A DNA stretch of 64,000 nt, from the NCBI RefSeq assembly GCF_040712315.1, contig NC_134013.1, positions 77,506,001 through 77,570,000 on the forward strand. The letters run 5' to 3'. The notes beneath the pieces are model-generated. The model was not told the origin of the DNA. It made no database searches and was given only the letters and a program-made list of their open reading frames with translations. Below are positions 31,461-44,600 of this stretch, piece after piece. Position numbers and translations under genes: made by a program. Source of the DNA: Castanea sativa. Its lineage: Eukaryota > Streptophyta > Magnoliopsida > Fagales > Fagaceae. Positions within the stretch are counted from its first letter, which is position 1, and each line of letters opens with the position of its first letter.

Positions 31461-34400
31461 ATGAATGCTAGTGACCCTATAGCTGGAATGGAGGCGAGCC
31501 ACCAAAATGAGGTATCCAATTCTGGCACAGATGATGTTATCATGGAGGAAGGAAGCAGTGTTCTTAATAATGCTGTGGAATACGAAGGGCTAGATAAGAG
31601 TTCTGTAGCTGATTCCCTGCTGGGAGAGAGTGGAGCTTTCAAGCCCTTGGCTGAGAAAGATGTAGAAAGATCAAGTTTCCCTCAGGAATTCACTGGTTTG
31701 ACCATAACAAAGGTGTAGTACTACTGAATGGCTGATTAGTGTACCTTTACTTTTAGTTGATTAGGGCACATCTCAGTCAGTTTGTTTAAATTAATAGGAA
31801 ACAAAGGAGGGAGACAACACAAATAGTGTGGACAATTCCAAGAAAGTTCAAGGCAGGGGAACGACCATAAAGCATTCAAATCCCAACACTATAGTGACTT
31901 CAGTGAAGAAGAACAAAGATGGGAAATTTGGTTCGGTCACCTTAAAGAAGCCTTTTGCCCTTGCAACTAACCGGAGGTCACCTAATGACAGGCAGATTGC
32001 CGAAAGCATCACAAGCATTCCCTCAGTCAGGGCTAAGAAATTGGCATCTGCAGCTAGTCCAGCTTGCCATTTCCCGGTAAATGCCAGTAACATGATAATC
32101 TAAGAATATATTGGATTCAAGGTTAAGAATCTTTTTTTTTTCATATACTTTATGCTACTATTTCTTACGGTGTTACTCTGTTTTCTTTTGGGCAGCAATC
32201 AGGACAATCTTGCACAGCACTACCGGAGTTAAGCACATCAGAGCCAGAATATCTCAGGTATATTTTTCTTGCAATTATGGCATATTTCCTTGCTCCTACT
32301 GATTGATTAGTAGGTGTTGAGATGGAGAAAGATCATGGTTGATGTCTATCAATTCCAAAATATTTCACTTATTAAAATGTATATGACCAATTGACCATAT
32401 GTATAGTAAGTGTGCAATTTGTAATTTAAATGTAACTGTTTGCCACAGGGAATACATCAAACATAAGCCAATGGCTAAAGTTGAGGAAAACTCTCATTTT
32501 TTTTTCTTTGTGTGTTGTCTAGCAGTGGTTGTTGTTGTGCTTTCCTGACATTAATGCCATTCCATTTTTCCATGTTCACTGAAGGCTTGTTTTTCTTTAA
32601 TTCTTCATAGAAGCCCTGCAGTAGAGAGTACTAAACCTGAAAGAGTTGGTCGTCTTCCTTCCTATGGCTTCAGGTTCAAGTGTGATGAGAGAGCTCAGAA
32701 ACGAAAAGAGGTTGGTCAGATTCTTATTTGCACAAAACGTCACTCATATTTTCTCAATGGTTTTGATTATACATTGCTGCTTCTTCAGTTGCTGATTTAT
32801 TGCTTGTTTATATCCCTTTTGGTTGGGCAGTTCCTTTCAAAGATTGAGGAAAAGATTCATGCAAAAGAAGCGGAGAGAACTACTTTGCAGGAGAAATCCA
32901 AGGTAGTGCTATTCAATTCTGTCTCAGTTTTTTTTTTTTTTGTCACAGAAGTATGCCCTTAGTGCTGATAGTATGCTGAATTGTTTTTCTAGGAAAGTCA
33001 AAATGCCGAAATAAAGATGCTCCGTAAGAGCTTAACATTTAAAGCAAGCCCCATGCCAAGCTTCTATCATGAACCTGCCCCACCCAAGGTGGAGCTCAAG
33101 AGGGTAAGTTATATGCCGTATCTTGGTCATCTTCAATCCGACCCTGGATAAACTATACGTGTTTGAAACATCTCCTTGCCCTCCTGCTGGACTTAATCTA
33201 TGTTTTAATTGTGTGATCAATGCTAAAGTATGTCATAAGCTTCATCATTTTGCTGTGACATGCCAACTGGAATTCCCCTTTCAGCTACAGATTGAGGTGC
33301 GTGTATTAAATGTTACACTCATATATCAAACACAAGATCTAATGGGAAACATTCTTCCATTGTTGAGAGATTATATTACCACACTACTTTATGGATCCTA
33401 CCTATTCTATGTTTTATGCTCATCTGATACCTATTCTATGTTTTGTGGTCATGATAACTTTAGGTTGTTTGGGAGTTTGATATGGTAACAATGGCAAGAA
33501 ATTTATGGTCTTCACAGTATAATAAATTTTTTATTCATAGAAATGTATCCAATGGAAATTCTTTTGTGGACAATGAAATTATATGTCAATGTGTGGGGTT
33601 TAGATGAGAATATTGAGAAGAGTACAAGATATGGGTATATAATTTTTCTGCTCTCGGCATGCACTGATGTGCTTGTATGGAGAAGCCTGGAGTCTATCTC
33701 TTCAAGGTCCAATATCCTAGAAATTGCACCAGAGTAGATTGTCCAAAATGAAAATGTTCAATGGATCATTAGAACTTCAACAGTTTGTTGATTTATACTT
33801 ATTAAAAAAAAAAGGGAACAGTTTGTTAGATTTAATTGATCTTCTAGGTATATGTCCTGATTTAGACTTTTTATCCTTTCTTTTACTTTTGGCAGTCATC
33901 AAATCCATCTAATTAATTACTTGTGTTGTGCGAATAAGCATGCAATTCTGCCTAGATATCATGAATGATTTCTTTCAATCACTACATTGTACGTGAAAAT
34001 GCAGTAACTAATGGAATGAACCTGTTTATCTTGCAAGCCTAAATTTAATCAAATTACTGTTCGCTCTTTTGTTTCTTATTACAGAGATTTTGTTATGTAT
34101 ATATCAATGTTTTCCCCATTTTCATTACAATTATACAATGCAGATACCACCAACAAGAGCCAGATCTCCCAAACTAGGCCGTGGCAAGGGATCAGCAGCA
34201 GCATCCTCTGAAGGAAGCGGCAGCCACAGCACTCAATCAGGCCGTCTAAGCCTAGATGAGAAAGTTACTCAAAATTATGCTTCCAAAGAATCATCTGGTA
34301 AGAAGCCACTTCGAAAGTCCCTACCAAAACTTCCTTCTGAGAAGAATAAACTGTCCAATTCAAGAGAAAATGTGACGTCTTCCACCCAACATCTAGAACA

Positions 34401-34494
34401 ACATAAGATTGACCAGGAAGCAGGGAAAATATCTGAGCCAAGCCAATGTATAACTGAAATTGATGCAAATCCTGTACCCAAGGAACAAGACTAG
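31461..34494 (+). CDS. WDL: WVD2-like TPX2-domain microtubule-binding protein, 408 aa
   Basis: Seven coding exons: 31461-31712, 31798-32076, 32196-32257, 32611-32710, 32831-32902, 32993-33103 and 34144-34494. All introns are GT-AG, and the phases sum to 1227 nt without a stop. The N-terminal ~180 residues are acidic and then Lys/Ser-rich and probably disordered. The TPX2 C-terminal-type domain spans roughly residues 215-285: [36 protein letters not shown] (the KLEEK-type helix), then [20 protein letters not shown]. After it come [25 protein letters not shown] and [15 protein letters not shown], as in the WVD2-LIKE group of plants. These proteins bind and bundle cortical microtubules and affect cell expansion. 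Which WDL paralogue this is cannot be fixed by eye; WDL4-6 are the nearest in layout. The gene is intact. Confidence 0.92.
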
Positions 34495-35240
34495 CCCTCT
34501 CAAAGCAGACGAAAGAGGGGTTTGCCACTGCTTTTGGACATTCAACAGAGCAAACATTAGATTTGAATATGTGTGCTTCTGAAGAACATAGTTTCACTTG
34601 AGTTAAAAATATAAAACTAGAATTATCTATTGATTATGTGGAGCATATTGCAGTGTGGGGTTGCTAAAGTTTATTTGTTCATGGTTTTTGTAGCCAGAAG
34701 TGTTATTATTTCTCTGCTTGCTCATGTGATTTGTGATATGCAGGAGCAGATTTATTTGCTTGATTTCTTTATGTAAATTTGTATTGGCAATATTATACAT
34801 CTCACTGTTGTTGGCATTTCTACCTTTGCAACCTCTGCCTGATGTTTAACCACTAAGTTGCATATTTCTTGTTTAGTTATCTAAATGCTAGCCTATTGAT
34901 CAGGATTTTATCGCATGGCCCTCCAACAAATTACATCCCGATTTCGTTTTTCCCCAATAAATGATGTCAGTGATATGCATGTTCAATTCTTGTAGCATTA
35001 GTTGATAGAATTCACACCCTCATGCGGGCAATACTAATATTTATTGCTGTGATAGGGATTGAATAGTTTTTACTTGCAAAGTGTGAAGTTGTATCATGAC
35101 CTTCTAAAAAAAAAGTTGTTTCATAAGATATTTATTGTTGGTGTTGGTGTAATGATTGAGAAAGTTTTTGTGGAGAACCGAGTTATATTATAGGATTTAA
35201 CGTGGAACCTTGAGCTGGTCAAATATCAACTTTGTATTGT
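34495..35240. other. 3'UTR and intergenic
   Basis: The first ~300 bases are T-rich and probably the 3'UTR of the WVD2-like gene. No further gene is seen. Confidence 0.4.
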
Positions 35241-36307
35241 AAGAGTATTCACATTAGTCTCACTAATTAAATATTTTAGCAAAAATTTATCTAAACTTAA
35301 CTGAAACAAGCGTACATTAGCCTTACTAAATTAACTAAAGTTTTTAAAGAGGATAGGCTCATCTCTACATATACTGAGCCTCTATCTTCTCTACATTAAA
35401 TTTTAATATTAACAAAGTATTGAGGCCGATGTATGTGTATGAAAATAATAGATAGCTATTGTGAGAGGTAAAAATTTTCGAATAAACATTTGGGCTTTGG
35501 GCTTTATTGATGGGTACCAGTTTGTTTTTGATTAAGGCCTCCAGGCTCACAAATTAGTCTGCGCTGTAAAGGTCCAAGGAGTTGTCCGAGGAGGAATGTC
35601 TCCTCGGACAGGCCCGGCAATGACCTTGGGACTTGCCAAGAAGGTTAAAGGCAGAACTTTAGAAAAACTGATAGGTAAGAAGGTGATCCAAACACCCTCT
35701 AGACGTAAGGATGTGATAGAAATATCTAGAGAAAATGCTGCTACCTCCACATTAAAGACCCTGCATCTACCTCCCTGACCGCATTAATGGGAAAATGACC
35801 TCTGAACAATAGAGTTGAACATTTCTGCTATTATTTAAAGGACTTCAAGAAGGTGGTGGAGAAGGGAGTATCTAAAGGAAAAATTTGTACGACACGTGAA
35901 TAAACAGTGAAGAGGAAGAAGTATATAAGGAGACGAGAGAGGAAAGAGAAAGGGATCGGCACTTTCTGCTAAGAATAAAATAGGAACTAAGGACTGTAAA
36001 CTTTGGCCTAAAGAGAGAATATTTATACAAATCATCCTCGACTTACGTCCGAGGAGATCTATTTGTCATATTTGTTCATCATTTGCACAAATTGTAATAC
36101 TCTAGCCTGTTAATCGAACTTTCAACATCCCGAGCCTAGGTTTCAAACCCATACTCTACTAATTTTATTGTATAAGGTTCATTGGGCCTAAGCCCAGCAT
36201 TCGTTTTTTGGTCCAGGTGCAATCGTGCACTTACAGATATACTAGCAAAAATAGAACTTTTTGGATTAGTTTAGCTAAATATTTGAGGAAATTGATGTAA
36301 ATGCTCT
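35241..36307. mobile_element. MITE-like element split by a solo LTR
   Basis: The left end AAGAGTATTCACATTAG (35241) and the reverse complement of the right end, AGAGCATTTACATCAA (36292-36307), are inverted repeats. Repeated words (ACATTAGCCTTACTAAATTA, TTAGCTAAATATTTGAGG) lie on either side of the LTR insert at 35460-36235. The interrupted element would be about 290 bp. Confidence 0.6.
35460..36235 (+). repeat. Solo LTR related to the Tat-type element
   Basis: It begins TGTGAGAGGTAAAAA and ends GTGCACTTACA. It shares with the LTRs at 15393 and 25811 the blocks CTACCTCCCTG(A/G)CCGCATTA, GGTTTCAAACCCATACTCTA, TCATTGGGCCTAAGCCC and GGTCCAGGTGCAATCGTGCA. It has a TATA motif (GTATATAAGG, 35921). 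No internal region or partner LTR is present. Flanking 5-mers are GCTAT and GATAT, one mismatch from a TSD. Confidence 0.82.
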
Positions 36308-36994
36308 AGTATGGACAAAATTTTACTCCAAATTGCAATCGGATTGAAGGAATCTCCTCCAACGCATAGGTGACAATTCATAAGAACATTTATATGTATT
36401 AAATCATTTAATCAAGCCATATAACTATTAAATAAGTCATATGATACATGTTTGAGCTATCACCTAGTGGATTTGGGGAAATTTTCTATAAACTAATTTA
36501 GAAAAAAAAATTGTCCATAGAAGAATGAGACAAACGGATTATAAAATGAATAAAGAAAAATGCGTCAAGAAAATCATGTGTGGTAAGCTAGGGAAGAAAG
36601 TTTGGGAAGAATGGAATAAATAATTTGATTTTATAATTTATACTTGCTTGAATTGATAACATTTTTTTGGGGTTGAAATAAGGATTTATAGTTTCAAAAA
36701 AAGAAAAAAGATGGATTTATTACATGGTTTGGTTTAAATGAAGAATTTACTTATTTGCATCCTTAATTATTTGCTAAGAGTGAGAAAAAAAAATTTAGAA
36801 GTTAGCTTATTTAAAAAAAAGACCTTCTAGGCCTATGGGCTAAGTGAAAATGGGCCGATTTGACTTGGCCTGGCCCATTGCCTTAAGGCCTTTTGTGATT
36901 TTTTCTACCCTAAAAATGTTTATTAGGATGATTCCCGTACACCTCATAATACCATTCCATCAATGAATGTAATCTAAATAAAACTAGCTAATAA
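36308..36994. other. Intergenic; repeat related to 14880-15115
   Basis: 36320-36520 carries ATGTATTAAATCAT, AAATAAGTCATATGA and CACCTAGTGGATTTGGGG in the order seen at 14880-15115. The rest is AT-rich without a gene. Confidence 0.4.
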
Positions 36995-37433
36995 ATTTAA
37001 ATAGGGTAAATTTCACCAACTACTCCTAAGGTAATGCCAACCAGGTCCAAAACAATTCAAAACTAACCATTTCAGTCCTTAAGTCCAAACGGACTATAAC
37101 GTTGTTAACTCATATCTCATCCCTTTCTCTAACTCTCTCTCTCCTTTTGTTTCTCTAACTTGGAATAAGAACTTTCTCAATAAACAAACAAGGAAAAAAA
37201 AAGCTTGAATGAAACCAACAATCAAAACTCATTTTCATTGAGTATTTTTTAAAATGAGTAAGCGATTGTTGGATTCATTCAAGCATTTTTTTTTCTTGTT
37301 TGTTTATTGAGAAAGTTCTTGTTCCAAGTCAAATTCCTCCCCACTCACATTTCACAACATGCTCCTAGAACATTTCTAGTTCTAGAAAGAGAGAGAGAAA
37401 TACAGACAAACAAACACTTTAAGAGAGAGAGAG

Positions 37434-37697
37434 ATGTCGTGGGCCATGTCAACATTTGGGTGGTTAGACACATAGTACTTGTCCCTTGGCTACTCATTGA
37501 TCTTGAGGTGGTTAGGCTCGTTCTCCTTGTACCTCACTCCAAGAAGGTGGGACCCACGTGGCGGCATCGACATCAGAAACTTGCTATTGTGGAACATCGT
37601 GGACGACATAGTTTGGAGCCTTATCACGACCTTCAAGTCCGTTGCTTTGGTCTCCTTGCTCACCTTCTTCTTTCTCTTCTATGGATGCACTTTATAG
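37434..37697 (+). pseudogene. Possible captured gene fragment inside the Mutator-like element
   Basis: From ATG 37434 the frame reads MSWAMSTFGWLDT, meets TAG at 37473, then continues for 73 codons without a stop to TAG 37695 (YLSLGYSLILRWLGSFSLYL, DPRGGIDIRNLLLWN, ALVSLLTFFFLFYGCTL). GC content and codon usage differ from the AT-rich surroundings, and the residues suggest a short membrane protein with two hydrophobic segments. I do not recognise the family. A further coding-looking stretch lies at 37765-37861. Confidence 0.4.
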
Positions 37698-38020
37698 CAA
37701 GCTTTTCAATGTTTCATTTAAGAACTCTCTCTAGTAAAAGATCTACTCGAAGATCTGACGTGGCAATGCGTGATTGGATTGCCAAAGTTGAGTTGACAAT
37801 GTTGTCGATATTGATTGGAGCTAACTATGGCTTTGGCTATGGCTATGTTGTTGAGTTTTGAAGATGGGAAAGTGAGTTAGATAGGCACGTGGTCACCATG
37901 GAATGCTGTGGTGTGGGTAAGTTGTGATTCAAGCATTTTTGATTGTTGGTTTCATTCAAGTTTTTTTTTTTTCCTTGTTTGTTTACTGAGAAAGTTCTTG
38001 TTCCAAGTAAGAGAAACAGA

Positions 38021-38021
<1 letters not shown>

Positions 38022-38061
<40 letters not shown>
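38022..38061 (+). repeat. (GA)n microsatellite
   Basis: About 20 GA dinucleotides lie inside the right inverted repeat of the Mutator-like element; a complementary CT stretch is at 37130-37150. Confidence 0.9.
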
Positions 38062-38064
<3 letters not shown>

Positions 38065-38222
38065 TGAGAGGTGAATTAATAGCGTTATAGTTTGTTTGGA
38101 CTTAAAAAGACTAAAATGGTTAGTTTTGAATTGTTTTGGAACTGGTTGACATTAGCCCAAATCTTAGGAGTAGTTAGTGAAATTTACCCATTTAAATAAC
38201 ATAAAATCCCCCATTAATGTAA

Positions 38223-38391
38223 GAGTCCGGTTAATGTGTGCCCTAAGGGCACATATTAAGTCATTCATGTTTGGAAATATTTTTTCGAAAATTGAAAAAA
38301 CTGTCAATACTTTTTTAATTCTCAAGAAAACATTTTTAAAAATAATTTATTATTGTGTATCCTTAGTGCACACATTAGCAAAATCATTTGA
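38223..38391. mobile_element. MITE, 'GTGTGCCCTAAGGGCACA' family copy
   Basis: The left end CCGGTTAATGTGTGCCCTAA and the inverted right end (GATTTTGCTAATGTGTGCAC) form TIRs around an AT-rich core that includes AAACATTTTTAAAAATAATT. The layout is the same as 14706-14877 and 56816-57000. Confidence 0.5.
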
Positions 38392-38677
38392 CTTTTATTT
38401 TTTTCTCCTAAAATCTTTCCTAGTACCCAGTAAGTAGGTAACACTAATGTTTGTTTTTTGGATATCTGGTAACACTAATGTGAAACCAAAAAAGGGATGA
38501 GACAGCCACGTGGCCTTACCCCATTGAGAATCCTCTCGGTGACTGTGACTCTCACTCCTTGCAAAGTTGCAACTTATAGACTGAACTCGTGCGATCCTTC
38601 TTTTAAGTTTTAACGCTCCTTGTCGAACTGCCCTCAGACTGCGCCACTAGAAAACGACGTCGTTGGGGAAGAGAGAG

Positions 38678-41600
38678 ATGGAAGCACTAGGGGAAGAGAG
38701 AGGCGCCGGAGGAAAGCTCAGGAAGCCACCGTCGCGCAAGCCGCCGTCCACACCTTACTCTCGGCCGCCACCACCGCCGCCGAGCCAAGCCGGAGCAGAA
38801 GCAGGTGGTCGGCGATGGATTTCGAAGCTGGTCGATCCGGCTTACCGGCTAATTTCCAGTGGCGCCACTCGAATTTTTCCTTCGTTGTTTTCCAAACCAG
38901 ATTCCATTGATGCCCTTCCTGCACCTACTCCTCAAAGTCACCGTAAGTTTCTCTCTCTCTCTCTCTCTTAATTTGTCTGTATCTTCATCTTATTGTGAGA
39001 GATTAGGGTTTTGGAATGGTCTTGGTTTTGGGACTATTCCAATTTCCTTTTATATTTGGTGATTTTTTTTTGGAGAGGATTATAATATATTTGTCATAAA
39101 AAAAAATGCTAATTATTTAAGCAAATTATGAAGCTTTTGATCGTATATTATAATTATAATTGTAGTTATTTTTTGAACCCTGTAAATCAGAGCGTAAGAG
39201 TACTTAGCAAATAATATTTTGAGGGTAAAAAGCTAGGAAGCACGGACACTTCATTTGAGGCGTCGTACTTGCTGGCATTATACTTATACCTTTGTAATGT
39301 CGTACTTGCCTTGTCATGTTATAATTTTTTAAAAATTTACTCGTTCCCGTACCATGTCCGCACTTCTTACTTAAAAGGTGTCAATTTTATTCTAAAGTGT
39401 TATACTTGTACATTATATATTGTAGAGTGTGATGCATATTTTAGAGCATAATATTTGTGGGCTTGCTTGTATGGCAATGCTGAGGATGATGGTGAGAATT
39501 TCTTTTTAATTATTATAGCAAACCATATTTCATTAGAATATTTCAGATAATTTTATTTATCTGTTTCCCAATTGTTCTATTTTTTTCTCTAAGTTGTGAA
39601 AATTGTTTTGGTTCTTTCCATGCTTTCAACATGTATATGTTACGCTAATATGTTTTAAGATCATTTCATTTCATTTAATTTAATTTTTTTTTGCTGATAT
39701 CCTTCATTCCTTCTTCATTTTATGTCCCATGTAAGAAACGTATAGATTTGTGCTTAACTTTGGGTAATATAATTTCATCTCTCTAAATAATGATTTCTTA
39801 TTGCAGAAGTGGAACAAGATGGTGGTTGTGACGATGGCAAATGCGCTATAAATGTAAGGGTTTTGAATATTTATATATAACTTGGTAGCCTCTCCTGTGT
39901 CCTTGACCCTCATATTTTTATTTACCATGTTGGAGGGGCTTTAGTGAGGTGAACCTTTCTGTTCCCATTAACATTATTCTTGATTTAGCCATATCTATTG
40001 CAGCTTGGATCATCCAGATCAACTGGAGTGGCAAGTCCTAGTGGGGCAGCTGATAGATTGAAGGGTGGTTCTAAATTTGATGGGTACAAACAAGAGAAGA
40101 ATGCTGGCCTTTCTGATGATGATAGGCTTTCTGAAATTGAGAAGCTTTTGAAAGGGAAAAAATTTTCTAGGTAGATCTTATTTGTAGTCTTGTCTGATTA
40201 TTTGGATCACTATATATATATATATTCCCCCCTGATCCCAGATTAATGTTTTGTTAGGTTTTTAATTTTTTTAATTAAATTTTTAAGTCTCATTTCTATG
40301 ATAAGGAGAATTTCAGTTCATTGCCTGTGAATGCTGAAAGTTTAAGCATTTTTTGGACCAATGAGTTAGTAAAGTAATTACCATTAATGTAGCACTTTCT
40401 AAATTCTACTCATTACTCTGCAGGGATGAACTTAATCATTTGATGGAGATATTACATTCTAGGGCTGTTGATCATAAGCCAAACATGATTTCGGGAGGAG
40501 ACCCTGCTGGGCTTGTAGTAGCACAGGAAACTCCAAGAATTTCAAGTGAAGAAAAAGATTCAAAGAAAGCTTTAAAGGTAAGTTCAACCCCTCCCCCCCA
40601 GTCAGCTGTATGCAGAGCAAGTTATCGCTGTCAACTTGGCTTTTGAATAACTGACATATGCCTGTAGAATAAACTTTCTTAGGCTTACTAACTTATGCAA
40701 AATTTTCCATTTTGCTCTAGTTGTGGATAGATTATATATTTCTTTCTTCCAAAAAAAAATTCACGGTGTACAGTTTTAAAATTTAGTTTCAAATATGGAA
40801 AAATTGAGGCCAAAATATAAAATTTTAAATGATAGAATACACAACAATTTATCAGTTACTTTTAGGAACCTGGTATTAATTTTTTTTTTTTAAAAGAGAA
40901 GAAATAAAATACTTCCAGCATGTTAAAAATAATTTTTTTGGCTTTGATGCATTCAATTCTACAAAATGTGTCATTTTTAGAATATCTTGGAATTACTTGA
41001 AGAAAAACTTTTCTAACGCTTCATCATAGCTATGAACAGTAATGCATGCATAGGTATACATTGATGGTATGGATAAGGGTTGTTTGCTATGCATCCCCTA
41101 AACCATCAATACATGAGAGGTGGACACACTATTTTAATAGTTGCATGTCATTGGAAAATGTATTTTTGCTATATATTTGTTCTTTTTTACATGATATATT
41201 TTATGTTTTTTACTTTGCATAAAAATATGGTTTTCAAGTCAAGTATGTCATTTCATACATCTGTATTTGGGAGGAACTGGTTGCACATGAATTTGGATAA
41301 GGTGAACAAAGACATAACAGAACTAATGGTGCTTGAAAAGGTGGTTATTCTTGGTTGTACTATACATTAATGGTAAATAAAATATTAGTAGATCAATTCA
41401 TCTAATGTCTCTTAGAAGTAGATGGCAGATTCGGGCCTGTGAGGAGATATTAAAGGATCAAATGTGTTGAAGTAAAGTTGGAAATTAAATGAGGAAGAAA
41501 AGGCTTGTCAGAGGGAACAAAATTAAGAATCAGTTGTCTTATGGGAGTTGCCGGAGAGAAGTAAAAGGAATTGTCTAACAACAAGTACTCTCTCTCTCTC

Positions 41601-44600
41601 TCTCTCGTTCGTGCTCACACCTGCACAAAAAATAGTCTTATGTTGCAGTTTTTGAGTTTAGCAGTCTATATGCGGGAAAGTAGGGGTTGATTATTAGGAC
41701 CCCACCTCATTTGATGTTTCAAGCTAGTTAGTTAGCTAAATTGTTAAGTTAGAAAAGGGAGAAATTTGAAGCCTTGTTCTCAGTCAGAAAAGACTGTAAG
41801 TCAGTCAGAAATAGGGCTGAAGGAGCCATTCCATGACTTAACATTGGTGGAACACTACCTCCGATTCCCCTGAAAATATGGAAAAATAGAAAACCAAAGC
41901 CTTCTTGCATCTCAGAAATATCATCTGGGTTGGTGTAAAAATAGTGGGTTTACCGAGATATATTTCACTGGAAAGGGAATTTGAGTCTAGAAAAACTTTA
42001 ATTTTGGGACCCTCATAAAGTGGTTGGGGGTGAAGGCAAAACCAGTTTATCTTTAGCGGCTGGAACTTGCTGTATATCTCCTTGAGTAACAACTGAAATT
42101 GACCTGGTGTCTGTATGCACTTGGGCTCAATAGTTGATACATTGACGGGCTTGCATCGTGCTTATTCTGAATTAGAGCTCCTTGCAGAATTATTGGACTC
42201 AGATTTTTCTTTTTTGGTTGTGGTAATGCTCATTCCGATCAGCACCTTGGCTAGATAGTCAGGTTGGTTTATCAGTCTGAGCCATAAAGTAAATCCAAGT
42301 GAAGCAATAGGGTGGATCTAAATGGGTTTTAAATTTAATGTCTAACATGACCATGTTGATTCCTTGGAAATTATTTGGAGATTGAAGGTAGTCCCATTTC
42401 TACTATTTTTCAAATGTTATGCTATAAAAAAATGATTGAGGTTGAGTCTGTAACAACTATAAGATGGTGTAATATATAAATTTTAGATGAACACTTGATT
42501 AGATTGATATTCCTTCTAGTATAATGCTTGCTCAGGTTGGTAATTGAGATGGATTGTGGCTTAGAGAGGGTTATGACTTTCCATATTTATCTCATCTCCA
42601 TTGGGCCTCTAGCTATGGCACCTCATCCCCTTGTAAGTGTAATGTGGAGGTTGAGTCTGTGGGTTCAGGAACCACTAGGTGCATGTGTCACGGGGTCAAT
42701 TTTTCTTTTAAATTTTATGCCTGTGATGGCACTAAGCTCCTCATTTAGTCTCAGCCAATACACCATACACACACTCTGCAGGAACACTTAGAACAGAATT
42801 ATCAAGGGAATTCACACACACACAACACACAGTATTTACAGGGCACTAACCCCAACCTTTATTACTCAATATCAAGTACAAAGGAAGCCTGAAGAATACA
42901 CACGAAATTCTCTAAGTCAGAATACACACTCTTGCTGTTGACAGCCCCAACAGCCTAGGATAAATGCACAGAATTAACTGTCACGGCAGTTACTGCCAAG
43001 TAACTGCCCCTTTGTCCAGGACTTGCTGCTACATGTGGTCTAACTTAGGACACCTTCAACTGATTTTGTCTTGGTCTGCTCTCCACGTTTCTAGCCCCTA
43101 CACAGTAGGTCTGAACATTCAGCAAGTTAGGAACTGCTTGGTAACTGCTGCTGCACACTTTGCACATGCCAGCCCATGTCTCAGCACATCATCATGGGGC
43201 TTCTGCCCATGCTCCAGCAGCCCACACACAGTTGTTCCTTCACGTTTTAGAAGGCTTGGCCCCTGCCCAAGCCCTTCTCATCAGCATCACTGCCCACAGA
43301 GCATGCCCATATGTAGCACATCAAGTAACTGTCATCAGCCCACTCACACAAGTCCATGCATTCTGCTAGCACCAACTAGCTCAATGCCTTGCACAACATA
43401 TGATCATCACAGCAGCCCAACACTGCCTTGCACTCAAGCCACCAAGCCCACACACAAAGCAACCATCTAACAAGCCACCAATGCCATGCACCATCACATA
43501 GGGTCAGCACCACTTGCTGCTGCCCATCATCATCAAACCCATCTGTGCCCACCATGACCCTCCTTTGCCATGGCCTTGGGGCATCATGTGGAGCACCTTG
43601 CTCCACATGATGCCCCTCATCATGCTCATCATTCTGAATCCAGCAGGGAGACCGGGCTTGTCCCCCTCAAAGAGCAGTTAGGAGCTTCACTAGGTAGGCA
43701 TGAGGAGCCATTGGTGTCTTGAGAAAACATTGAGCCAAGTGACTGGCCTGATGTTGTTTAAGCACTTCAATTCCTCATGCCGTCATTAGCAACTCATAAA
43801 GCTCCTAACAATGTATTACCTACCAATAAAAAAAGGTATGTTGAGAGTGGATTACAAGTCAATGTGAAGTAGATGCAGGAGGAGTTTTATTTCCAGAGAA
43901 ATTTAAAGTGCTCATCTTTTCCCCTTAAGTGAGGTTTTTTTCCTTGGGAGAAATTTGTCTCTATGTTCCCCTTTTCTTCTTTCTCTTGCTCTTAAAAGAA
44001 TCCTTGTCTTATGTCCATCATCACTTATGATAAGAACAACAAGAACATCACAAAAAATTTGAGGTCTTGCTGTAATGTAAATTTGAAGTCCTTAAAATTT
44101 TTTCTTTAAAATAACTTATCCCAAAAAAAAAAAAAAAATTTATTTAAATATGAACTCTTTGTGTTGTTTGAATTTGCTATCTTCATGAGTTCTTGGACTG
44201 CTTTAGATGCTGAAGATGGAAACAGTGGGCTTTATAAAAAATTTCCATGTTAGAAATATAGAATGAATCTATAAAATTTGAAACCTTTAGAATATAATGG
44301 AAGTCTCTAAATGCTATTAATTTTCCTTAGTGCCTTTAAGATAACATTAGGTTTCTATCTGAAGGGAAGTTTAGAATTTTCTTTTTAACTTTGTGCACAT
44401 ATTCTATTTACCATATTATGTTTTAGTGCCTTGGAATTTAATATATGTCGTTCATTATCATATTCTCAGAAGTTGAGAGGTGATATAACAAATGTATGAA
44501 ATTTTCCAGTTGCGAGATCAAGTTGGTGCTTCGCCAGTTGAAATTGCAAGAGCATACATGGGGAGCAGAGCATCAGAAATAGGCGTTGGTTCTAAAAATA

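Larger units (their letters stand above)
37004..38189. mobile_element. Mutator-like non-autonomous element with long TIRs
   Basis: Termini GGGTAAATTTCAC (37004) and its complement (ending 38189) start long imperfect inverted repeats. The left arm ACTACTCCTAAGG...AAAACAATTCAAAACTAACC matches the reverse of the right arm for about 120 bp. Inner GA/CT tracts and a second inverted segment (GAGAAAGTTCTTGTTCCAAG with its complement) extend it. A perfect 9-bp TSD, ATTTAAATA, flanks it at 36995-37003 and 38190-38198; 9-bp TSDs with long TIRs are the Mutator signature. The interior holds a possible host gene fragment and no transposase. Confidence 0.85.

Noticed and set aside
42964..43610. Cys/His/Ser-rich frames of up to 168 codons within intron 4
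   Set aside because: They overlap on three frames and both strands in a repeat-like GC-rich segment, with no family resemblance.
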